Positions 1-6,515 of a stretch of DNA of 23,245 bases are shown piece by piece. Made by a program: the position numbers and the translations under genes. A model generated the notes under the pieces. It was not told the origin of the DNA. It did not search any database and was given only the letters and a program-made list of their open reading frames with translations. How positions within the stretch are numbered: the stretch's first letter is position 1; every line of letters starts with the position of its first letter. Origin of the DNA: an uncultured Flavobacterium sp. GTDB taxonomy: Bacteria; Bacteroidota; Bacteroidia; Flavobacteriales; Flavobacteriaceae. The DNA lies in contig NZ_CAMLMK010000043.1 in the NCBI RefSeq assembly GCF_946481155.1, forward strand, positions 1-23,245. The letters run 5' to 3'.

Positions 1-2
1 AA

Positions 3-746
3 TTAATTACTATAAACTTGAGAATATTTATTAATAGTTACTTGAGAATTAAACGGATCAAAATCTAAAAAAAACTCTATTGGTAAAAATTGTTCACTAA
101 ATTTTTGTTGTGCAGGATTAAACCATTTTACTTTAATTAAATCAGTTGATGCCAATCTTTTTACTTTTCCATTACCGTAAAACAAATCATTGTAAACTTC
201 TTTTTTAAAACCACAAGCAACAAAGTCTGGAGTTATATAATTTACGACATATTGCCTTGTTTTCTTTTTTATAATTTCATCATTAGTACTGGCAGGATCT
301 TCTACCACTTCCGTCTTTGTAGATTCTCTTTTCTTTAAAACTTCAAGTTTTTTAGTTTTAAAATACAAAACTATTCCATAATTGTAATCAATCTTTTTAG
401 GATAGTTGGTTACTTCAGTTATTACATCAGTATACCCTTCAGGCAATTCTTCATCATCAAATTTTGCTATTTTAAGATTTGAAAAACTTTCCAAATTGCT
501 TTCATAAAGATGGGACTCTATAAATTCGCTTTTGTTATCATCAAAATAAACGCAAATATATTTTATAGCATCTGAAACCTGGTAGCCGGTTTGTTCGTCA
601 AATTGCTTCTTCTCTTTATTTTCAAAAACAACCTCCTTAACAATCATAATTGGCGGCACATATTTACCGTCACCTTTTATATAGAAATCATTTAATAATG
701 GATGTGTCTTAAAAGTAACTAAATCACCAACGCTAAATTTGTTCAT
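3..746 (-). CDS. Unrecognised protein with possible paired SH3-like segments
   Basis: Complete gene of 247 residues; the stop codon lies at the left edge of the window. I chose the ATG at 746 (MNKFSVGDLVTF...) because the 15 extra residues available from 791 are low-complexity and overlap the likely promoter. I do not recognise the family. The N-terminus (FSVGDLVTFKTHP, later KYICVYFDD) and the C-terminus (DLIKVKWFNPAQQKFSEQFLPIE) both resemble small SH3-like barrels of the YodC/DUF2158 kind, joined by a Lys/Glu-rich linker around residues 130-165; this is inference. No signal peptide or membrane segment is visible, so it is probably cytoplasmic. The gene is A+T-rich like the neighbouring reverse transcriptase and is transcribed away from it. 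It may be accessory cargo of the same island, but nothing shows that the two act together. Confidence 0.7.
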   Translation of the reverse strand: MNKFSVGDLVTFKTHPLLNDFYIKGDGKYVPPIMIVKEVVFENKEKKQFDEQTGYQVSDAIKYICVYFDDNKSEFIESHLYESNLESFSNLKIAKFDDEELPEGYTDVITEVTNYPKKIDYNYGIVLYFKTKKLEVLKKRESTKTEVVEDPASTNDEIIKKKTRQYVVNYITPDFVACGFKKEVYNDLFYGNGKVKRLASTDLIKVKWFNPAQQKFSEQFLPIEFFLDFDPFNSQVTINKYSQVYSN

Positions 747-760
747 CTTTTTTTTTCTGA

Positions 761-792
761 TAAATGTATAAAAAATATTACATTTACCCAAA
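761..792 (-). promoter_or_regulatory. Candidate Bacteroidota promoter for the gene at 3-746
   Basis: Read on the minus strand there is TTTG (789-792), a 20-nt spacer and TACATTTA (761-768). This fits the Bacteroidota -33/-7 pattern with the last G of TAnnTTTG replaced by A, a variant also seen upstream of the gene at 22161. The predicted leader would be very short. Confidence 0.4.
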
Positions 793-899
793 GTAAGGAA
801 GTTCTTTAGTTATTGAAGTAAAACATTTGTTGAACTATTGTGTTTTAAAAAAACCACTTAATCAAACCTTATAATAATAAGGGTTAATAAATATGTAGA

Positions 900-1205
900 T
901 TAAGAAAAATGTAATTGCAGTTATATCCTGCAAATATAGCGCTATAAATGCAGTATAGAACTGCAAGGTCAGTTTTCTACTTAACCATTTATACACTATA
1001 AGTATTATACGAATAATTTCTGTGAATGTTACAAACATCTGTAAGTTATTTAGGTTGATAATATTAGTCATAGCTTCCCAATAGGGGAAAGTCAATGTAA
1101 AAATCCAGCGGGAGTCGAGAACTCGGCTAATGGTTCGATTTCATTTGAAATGTTACGTTTTATTTCGCTTTAAATCCGCGCGAGAACTTCACTTACTTTA
1201 TTTTA
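900..1205 (+). ncRNA. Candidate structured ncRNA upstream of the DRT-like reverse transcriptase
   Basis: The 464-nt gap between the divergent genes holds dense potential RNA structure in the orientation of the reverse transcriptase. There is a 25+25-nt hairpin at 916-965, a small hairpin at 1029-1044 (TTACA/TGTAA), one at 1075-1089 (TTCCC/GGGAA), one at 1113-1128 (AGTCGAG/CTCGGCT, with one G-U pair) and, abutting it, one at 1129-1145 (5-bp stem, 7-nt loop TTCGATT). Several DRT systems, DRT2 among them, carry a templating ncRNA of a few hundred nt directly upstream of the RT gene, which is the position seen here. The ends are a guess: I found no clear promoter on this strand and no terminator before the RT start. 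Confidence 0.45.
916..965 (+). repeat. 50-nt near-perfect inverted repeat (hairpin)
   Basis: The arms 916-940 and 941-965 match in 21 of 25 positions when one is reverse-complemented. The blocks TGCAGTT, CTGCA and TATAGC pair exactly with AACTGCA, TGCAG and GCTATA; the other three pairs are the TAT/ATA block between the two mismatches. The centre TATAGCGCTATA is a perfect palindrome with no spacer, and one more pair (915 with 966) extends the base. There is no T-run after it, so it is not a terminator. It lies within the candidate ncRNA. Confidence 0.8.
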
Positions 1206-1210
1206 TATGC

Positions 1211-2719
1211 ATGAACAAACAAAAAGATTGGTTTAAAGACAGAGGATATCCACATTTTACTAATAAAACTCCATTATCGACAAAGAAAGATATTGAGAGA
1301 TATATTACTGATCCTAAAAAAATAGCACAACATTCCTTCCATCCTCTATTATTTAAAGAAATCAATCAACGTAGATATAAACTTTCAGATTTTAAGGGAG
1401 TATGTAGACGGTCCCATAAAAAACTAAAAGATGGAAGAACAGTATCAAATACTAAAATTAGACAGATACTTTACGCAAGTCACATAGATGCTCATGTTTA
1501 TTCATATTATGCCCAGAAAATTATAACTCCGAAATATGAAAAATATTTAAGTACGGACAAAAACCTTACAAAAAGTATTACTGCTTATCGTCAAATTTTA
1601 ACAGATGACAAAGTAAAGTTTAAAAACAATGTTCATTTTGCAAAGGATATTTTTGAAGAAATAAAAAGACGAGAATCATGTGTTGTCTTAGCATTTGATA
1701 TAGAAAACTTCTTCCCTACGTTAAATCATAAGATGTTAAAGCTAATTTGGGCGAAAATTTTAGGTCATAAAACTTTACCGAAAGACCACTATAATATCTT
1801 TAAGGCTGCGACTAGATTCTCATATGTGAAATTAAATGACTTGAAAACTAAAAATGGTCATTTTGATGAAAAAAAAATGTCCAAATTGCAGAAGAAAGGT
1901 AAACATACTTTTTTTGAGAATGCAAAAGAACTGGTAGATTCAGATATTATTATTCATAAAAATCAAAAAAGAAAAGATGGAAAACTGATAGGAATACCTC
2001 AAGGTTTACCTCTTAGTGCTTTATTAGCCAATATCTACATGTTACCATTTGACGAAGCAATTACAAAAGAATTAGTCGTTAAAGAAAACGTATTTTATAG
2101 AAGATATTCTGATGATATAATTGTAATATGTAATGAATCTGACGTTGGAAAAATAGAAAATTTTGTAAAAGATGAAATAGAAAAGATCAAACTGGTAATT
2201 TCTTTTGATAAAACTGAAAAAACACTTTTTAAAATCGAAAATAAAAGGTTACAATCATTTAAGATTGATGGTATAAATTTTATAAAAAATATCCCTTTAA
2301 ATTACTTAGGATTTGAATTCTATGGATATAGAACCTTAGTTAAATCAAAGAATTTAGCTACTTTTTATCGTGACATGAAAAATTCAGTAAGAAGAAAAGC
2401 TAAAAGAGTTGAAAAAAACAATGCGAAATACCTGTTAGATGAATCACCCATTTTTAAAAGAAAAATATACAGACTTTACACCTTCAAAGGTGTTGAATCC
2501 AGATTATTAAATGCAAAAAAAGGTGAATTCATAAATAACAAATTGATTGTAAAGCCATTTCAAAAAAAATATAGAGGTAACTATTTAAAATATATTTATA
2601 GAGCATCTGAAGAAATGAATTCTCCAGAAATAAAAAGACAAGTTAGAAGACATTGGAAAATTCTGCAAAAAAAACTACATCAATATAAATTTTCTAACAT
2701 CAAAAACAAAAATGTTTAA
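1211..2719 (+). CDS. Defence-associated (DRT/UG-type) reverse transcriptase, probably DRT2-like
   Basis: RNA-directed DNA polymerase of 502 residues, predicted cytoplasmic. Visible RT motifs are VLAFDIENFF with the first catalytic Asp at about residue 163, GIPQGLPLSALLANIYM (Gln near 264), the catalytic box YSDD at 299-302, and YLGFEFYG (Gly near 367). A basic, probably helical C-terminal segment of about 130 residues follows. There is no maturase or HNH domain and no group II intron around it, which argues against an intron RT. The N-terminal pattern (DWFKDRGYPHF, ASHIDAHVYSYYAQK) and the single-gene layout behind a structured leader recall DRT2 (UG2) proteins; that class assignment is from memory and not firm. 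I chose the ATG at 1211 because the 27-residue extension from 1130 would start inside a leader hairpin and does not resemble RT sequence. It is markedly more A+T-rich than the core genes downstream. Expected role: cDNA synthesis from the upstream ncRNA in anti-phage defence. Confidence 0.85.
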   Translation: MNKQKDWFKDRGYPHFTNKTPLSTKKDIERYITDPKKIAQHSFHPLLFKEINQRRYKLSDFKGVCRRSHKKLKDGRTVSNTKIRQILYASHIDAHVYSYYAQKIITPKYEKYLSTDKNLTKSITAYRQILTDDKVKFKNNVHFAKDIFEEIKRRESCVVLAFDIENFFPTLNHKMLKLIWAKILGHKTLPKDHYNIFKAATRFSYVKLNDLKTKNGHFDEKKMSKLQKKGKHTFFENAKELVDSDIIIHKNQKRKDGKLIGIPQGLPLSALLANIYMLPFDEAITKELVVKENVFYRRYSDDIIVICNESDVGKIENFVKDEIEKIKLVISFDKTEKTLFKIENKRLQSFKIDGINFIKNIPLNYLGFEFYGYRTLVKSKNLATFYRDMKNSVRRKAKRVEKNNAKYLLDESPIFKRKIYRLYTFKGVESRLLNAKKGEFINNKLIVKPFQKKYRGNYLKYIYRASEEMNSPEIKRQVRRHWKILQKKLHQYKFSNIKNKNV

Positions 2720-2918
2720 AAATGTGAAGGAAATTATTTGCTAAGTTTTTCCTGCTACGCAAAGTCTCCCAACTGTGTTCACATAATATAGCATCGACAC
2801 CCGCAATCCACAATCCCTCCAAACTATACTGCTCCTCATTAACCCCTTGCAAAAATTTCACAAACACCAACCCCAGTAATACCCCATTCCGTTTTAAATT
2901 AAACCCTTCTTTAGTAAT
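2700..2918 (-). pseudogene. Possible decayed ORF at the island boundary
   Basis: Between the RT stop and rmuC, one minus-strand frame is open for 72 codons between stop codons at 2919-2921 and 2700-2702. Its first part reads like real protein (NGVLLGLVFVKFLQGV, then EGLWIAGVDAILCEHSWETL), and the DNA there is richer in G+C than the RT gene. It has no ATG start, and its last codons run into the RT 3' end. I read it as the remnant of a gene cut or replaced when the RT island arrived. The family is not recognised. A chance open frame cannot be excluded at this length. Confidence 0.3.
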
Positions 2919-2978
2919 TCAGTGCCTAACCAATATTATTTTTTGCTACATTTACGCTATACAATAAACCGCATATCC

Positions 2979-4349
2979 ATGTCACAAACCCTCTTAGTAT
3001 TAGCCGCATTTATCATTGCCCTCGGAATAGGTATTTTCATCGGGAAAGTCCTGTTTTCTGCGAAATCACAGTCGGAGAAATCCGGTCTGGAAGAGCGCAT
3101 CAATGGTCTTTTATCCCAAATCGAACAAACCAAACAGCAGTTCCAGAACGAACGTTTAAACTTCGAAAAACAAGTACAGATTGTCAATGCCGAAAAGGAA
3201 GCCATCCGCACCGAGAAGGAAGCCTTAGCCATTCAGTTAACCAAAAAGGAAGTCGATTTCGAGAACCTATGGGAACGCAATAAAGAACAAAAGGAAGAAG
3301 TCAGCCAGCTACAGGAGAAATTCACCAAAGAATTCGAGAACCTGGCCAATAAGATCTTAGAAGAGAAAACCAATAAATTTACCGAGCAGAACAAGGAAAA
3401 CCTGAAAAACATCCTTTCCCCGCTACAGGATAAGATACAGCTATTCGAAAAGAAAGTCGAAGATACCCACAAGGAAAGCATCGACTACCATGCCGCCCTA
3501 CGCCAGCAAATATTAGGCCTCCGCGAAATGAACGAACAGATGAGCAAGGAAACCCTAAACCTAACCAAAGCCCTGAAAGGCGACAGCAAGATGCAGGGGA
3601 ACTGGGGCGAGCTTATCCTAGAGCGCGTTCTGGAGAAATCCGGACTGGAGAAAGGCCGCGAATATGAAGTACAGCAGAGTTTCGTTACCGAAGAAGGCTC
3701 CCGCGTCCAACCCGACGTAGTAATCAACCTTCCGGACGGAAAGAAAATGATAGTCGATTCCAAAGTATCGCTAACCGCCTACGAACGCTTAGTCAATGAG
3801 GAAGATGATGAGATGAAAGCATCTTATCTGAAGGAACATGTCAATTCCATCAGACGTCATGTAGAGCAATTAGGCGCGAAAAACTATCAGGATCTCTACC
3901 AGATAGAAAGCCCCGATTTCGTGCTTTTATTCATCCCGATAGAACCTGCCTTCGCTTTAGCTTTAAACGAAGATAACGCCCTATACAACAAAGCCTTCGA
4001 GAAGAATATCGTAATCGTAACACCTTCTACGCTTTTGGCGACCCTGCGCACCATCGACAGCATGTGGGCCAACCAGAAACAGCAGGAGAACGCCTATGAG
4101 ATTGCAAGACAGGCCGGTGCATTATATGACAAGTTTGAAGGTTTCATCGCAGATTTAGTCAAGATCGGCAAGAAGATGGACGAAGCGAAAAGCGACTACG
4201 GCAATGCCATGAACAAGCTCGTAGAAGGCAAAGGAAACCTCATCACCAGCGTAGAAAAACTAAAAAAGATGGGCGCCAAAGCCAAAAAAGCCCTGCCCGA
4301 AAACATATTGGCCCGCGCCATAGAAAGCGAGCACAACGCAGAAAATTAA
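2979..4349 (+). CDS. rmuC: DNA recombination protein RmuC
   Basis: 456 residues. One N-terminal membrane segment (about residues 4-25, TLLVLAAFIIALGIGIFIGKVLF) is followed by a long Glu/Lys-rich coiled coil (about 35-185) and the RmuC nuclease-like domain, which begins near residue 206 with QGNWGELILERVLEKSGL and continues with VQPDVVINLPDGKKMIVDSKVS, where the conserved Asp and Lys residues of the PD-(D/E)xK-like core lie. Known RmuC proteins limit inversions and rearrangements at repeats; the biochemistry is poorly defined. I chose the ATG at 2979 because the 19-residue extension upstream is not typical. It leads an apparent operon, with the next gene starting 6 nt after its stop codon. It marks the return to core genome after the RT island. 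Confidence 0.93.
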   Translation: MSQTLLVLAAFIIALGIGIFIGKVLFSAKSQSEKSGLEERINGLLSQIEQTKQQFQNERLNFEKQVQIVNAEKEAIRTEKEALAIQLTKKEVDFENLWERNKEQKEEVSQLQEKFTKEFENLANKILEEKTNKFTEQNKENLKNILSPLQDKIQLFEKKVEDTHKESIDYHAALRQQILGLREMNEQMSKETLNLTKALKGDSKMQGNWGELILERVLEKSGLEKGREYEVQQSFVTEEGSRVQPDVVINLPDGKKMIVDSKVSLTAYERLVNEEDDEMKASYLKEHVNSIRRHVEQLGAKNYQDLYQIESPDFVLLFIPIEPAFALALNEDNALYNKAFEKNIVIVTPSTLLATLRTIDSMWANQKQQENAYEIARQAGALYDKFEGFIADLVKIGKKMDEAKSDYGNAMNKLVEGKGNLITSVEKLKKMGAKAKKALPENILARAIESEHNAEN

Positions 4350-4355
4350 ACGCTT

Positions 4356-4724
4356 ATGAGAAAGTACGTCCTATTCGGCATAGTGTCGTTATTCCTGATG
4401 TTTGCAGGGTATTTTGCCTTTATGTATTACGTGCCCTACAGCGAAGGGGTACGCGCCGGGGAACTGATCAAGCTGAGCAGGAAAGGCGTCGTGATGAAAA
4501 CCTGGGAAGGTGAGTTAAGTCAGGGGCTCTCAGGCGCAAAAATATTCCGCTTTTCGGTATTGGACAAAGACGAGAAAGTAATAGACGATTTAAAAAATTA
4601 TCAGGGCAAATACGTAAAAATCACTTACATAGAACGTTACACAACCTTCCCGTTTTGGGGCGACTCCCATTATTTCGCCACCGGTGTAAAACTGGAAAGT
4701 TCACCCTATTTTAATAAACCCTAA
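4356..4724 (+). CDS. Small membrane-anchored protein of unknown function
   Basis: 122 residues. A single hydrophobic segment at the N-terminus (about residues 4-27, VLFGIVSLFLMFAGYFAFMYYV) acts as anchor or uncleaved signal. The remainder is a compact, probably beta-rich domain (VVMKTWEGEL, IFRFSVLDKDEKVIDDL, YVKITYIERY) that would face the periplasm. I recognise it only as a conserved hypothetical protein of flavobacteria. It lies 6 nt after rmuC and 3 nt before the thioesterase gene, so all three are probably co-transcribed. No catalytic motif is visible. Confidence 0.8.
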   Translation: MRKYVLFGIVSLFLMFAGYFAFMYYVPYSEGVRAGELIKLSRKGVVMKTWEGELSQGLSGAKIFRFSVLDKDEKVIDDLKNYQGKYVKITYIERYTTFPFWGDSHYFATGVKLESSPYFNKP

Positions 4725-4727
4725 GCA

Positions 4728-5270
4728 ATGGAAAGATATAAGAAAGTAAGCGGCTCAAAGGTCACACTAAGCGAATTGATGCTACCCTCCCATTCCAATT
4801 TCAGCGGAAAGATTCACGGAGGTTATATCTTATCGCTAATGGACCAGATTGCTTTTGCTTCTGCCTCAAAATATTCCGGAAAATATTGCGTAACGGCTTC
4901 AGTGGACACCGTAGATTTCCTAAACCCAATTGAAGTGGGCGAACTGGTAACTTTGAAATCGTCCGTAAATTATGTAGGAAAAACGTCGATGGTGGTAGGC
5001 ATCAGAGTAACGTCCGAAAACATCCAGACCGGCAAGGTAAAACACTGTAATTCTTCCTACTTTACGATGGTGGCAAAAGACGAAGAAGGCAACTCCGTCC
5101 CCGTTCCCACGCTGATTCTCTCCAATCTGGAAGAGGTACGCCGCTTCTACGAATCGGTGAAAAGAATCAACAGCAAAAAGGAAAACAAAGACAATGAAAA
5201 CAACTTTAATTTCTCCTCTCCGGAAGCACTTAACAACCTGAAAGCCTTTAACGTAAAGTTAGAATTATAA
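4728..5270 (+). CDS. Acyl-CoA thioesterase, hotdog fold (YciA/BACH-like)
   Basis: 180 residues. The hotdog fold shows in HSNFSGKIHGGYILSLMDQIAF (about residues 22-43), where the Asn/His-Gly-Gly and Asp of the active-site helix fit acyl-CoA hydrolases of the YciA group, followed by ASVDTVDFLNPIEVGELV. Expected reaction: hydrolysis of acyl-CoA to fatty acid and CoA in the cytoplasm; chain-length preference cannot be read. The C-terminal 40 residues are a charged, Asn-rich tail outside the fold. It is the last gene of the rmuC operon. No clear terminator hairpin follows. Confidence 0.88.
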   Translation: MERYKKVSGSKVTLSELMLPSHSNFSGKIHGGYILSLMDQIAFASASKYSGKYCVTASVDTVDFLNPIEVGELVTLKSSVNYVGKTSMVVGIRVTSENIQTGKVKHCNSSYFTMVAKDEEGNSVPVPTLILSNLEEVRRFYESVKRINSKKENKDNENNFNFSSPEALNNLKAFNVKLEL

Positions 5271-5306
5271 CATTTTCAATATATTTTATTATTAATTAAG
5301 AAATTC

Positions 5307-5337
5307 TTACAAAAAACATATTTTTATTATATATTTG
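5307..5337 (+). promoter_or_regulatory. Candidate promoter of the dihaem cytochrome gene
   Basis: TATATTTG (5330-5337) exactly matches the Bacteroidota -7 element TAnnTTTG. The position 19 nt upstream holds TTAC (5307-5310), a weak -33 match. The ATG follows 29 nt after the -7 box. Confidence 0.5.
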
Positions 5338-5366
5338 AGTACACCACATCAAATTACATAATAAAT

Positions 5367-6479
5367 ATGCAACAAAAATACTTACTAAAACTTACCGGAT
5401 TACTTGTAATATCAACCCTTTTCACCATTCTGGCCTGTAATTCAAACGAGGACGAGGACTATTCTCCTGTGTCGCCTGTAGTGATGGATTTAACGCAAGT
5501 ACCGTATCCCAAACTATCTGATTATAAATTCTTTGAGGGTGATTTGAAGAATCAGAATCCTTCTTACAAAGTTTTACCCTTTGAACCTGCCAGTCAGCTA
5601 TTTACGGATTACGCCCATAAAAAACGTTTTGTATGGATGCCCGCAGGCTCGAAAGCCACTTATAACGGCGATGGGAAAGTGTTACAATTCCCCATAGGAA
5701 CCGCATTAATCAAGACATTCTACTACGAAAACGTTCAGCCTTCCAATACCACCCGAATTGTGGAAACAAGGGTAATGATCAAAAAAGGCGTTGACTCAGA
5801 AACACAACAGGACATCTGGGCTTTCGCCAATTACAAATGGAACGAAGCACAAACCGAAGCCTACTTAGACCTTGATGGAAGCTACCTCCCGATCTCCTGG
5901 AAAGATGAAAACGACGTGATTAAATCGTCCAACTATAGAATTCCTTCCGGCACCGAATGCCTAACGTGCCACAAATCAAACGAGCGCCCTATTCCAATCG
6001 GCCCGAAACCTCAAAATCTTAATTTCAACTACAGCTACACCAGCGGCTCCCAAAACCAACTGGCTAAATGGGTTTCAGAAGGTTATTTAGAAAGCTACCC
6101 GAATACTATCGTGAGCACCGTAAACTGGAAAGATACTTCCAAACCTTTGGAAACAAGGGTACGTTCCTACATCGACGCCAATTGCGCACATTGCCACGCC
6201 ACCAACAGCCACTGTGATTACAGACCGATGCGTTTTGCTTTCAGCGAGACTGCTAATCCTGTGAATCTTGGCGTTTGTGTTGCTCCTCAGGAAAACATTG
6301 ACAATTCACTAACGTATATCGTAACTAAAGGAAATTCACAGCGTTCTGTAATGCATTTCAGAATCAGCTCCGTGGACGAAGCCACCAGAATGCCATTATT
6401 GGGCAGAACCATAGTGCACGAGGAAGGCGTCCAGCTTATTGAGCAATGGATTAACGCTTTAGATCCGGCATGTAACTAA
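5367..6479 (+). CDS. SO2930-family dihaem c-type cytochrome lipoprotein
   Basis: 370 residues with a lipoprotein signal (FTILAC, Cys24). The mature part starts YPKLSDYKFFEGDL and contains LFTDYAHKKRFVWMPAG, GTALIKTFYY and LDLDGSYLPISW, the pattern I associate with the SO2930 dihaem family. Two haem attachment motifs are visible: CLTCH (198-202) and CAHCH (273-277). RMPLLGRTIVHEEGVQLIEQWI near the end is typical of cytochrome c C-termini and may supply a Met ligand. The protein should sit in the periplasm or outer envelope, tethered by lipid, and take part in electron transfer; its partner is unknown. It is followed after 36 nt by the FG-GAP T9SS gene, probably in the same transcript. The only oddity is a second CxxCH domain rich in Cys and His (SHCDYRP just after the motif). 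Confidence 0.9.
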   Translation: MQQKYLLKLTGLLVISTLFTILACNSNEDEDYSPVSPVVMDLTQVPYPKLSDYKFFEGDLKNQNPSYKVLPFEPASQLFTDYAHKKRFVWMPAGSKATYNGDGKVLQFPIGTALIKTFYYENVQPSNTTRIVETRVMIKKGVDSETQQDIWAFANYKWNEAQTEAYLDLDGSYLPISWKDENDVIKSSNYRIPSGTECLTCHKSNERPIPIGPKPQNLNFNYSYTSGSQNQLAKWVSEGYLESYPNTIVSTVNWKDTSKPLETRVRSYIDANCAHCHATNSHCDYRPMRFAFSETANPVNLGVCVAPQENIDNSLTYIVTKGNSQRSVMHFRISSVDEATRMPLLGRTIVHEEGVQLIEQWINALDPACN

Positions 6480-6515
6480 TCATAACCAACCTTAACCAAC
6501 TTAACTAGTACGCCT

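Noticed and set aside
862..1095. Minus-strand ORF of 77 residues, hydrophobic, in the RT leader
   Set aside because: It starts with TTG, overlaps the strong hairpin, has no good promoter upstream and resembles no family I know. Kept as an observation on the open frame, not annotated as a gene.
1129..1145. tRNA gene or tRNA fragment suggested by a T-arm-like hairpin
   Set aside because: No anticodon arm, D arm, acceptor stem or CCA end can be placed around it.
1130..1210. Longer start for the reverse transcriptase
   Set aside because: The extra 27 residues would begin within a leader hairpin and show no RT-like sequence; 1211 starts directly at the family-like DWFKDRGY region.
1211..2719. 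Group II intron, retron or diversity-generating element
   Set aside because: No maturase or HNH domain, no intron domain V/VI-like end, no template/variable repeat pair in the window, and no typical retron inverted repeats flanking an msd-like stem could be identified; the RT layout fits DRT better.
2728..2753. Terminator of the RT gene (AGGAAA/TTTCCT hairpin)
   Set aside because: Only 6 bp, a 14-nt loop and no T-run after it.
2947..2954. -7 promoter box TACATTTA ahead of rmuC
   Set aside because: The last base differs from the consensus and no TTG lies at the -33 distance; too weak to list as a feature.
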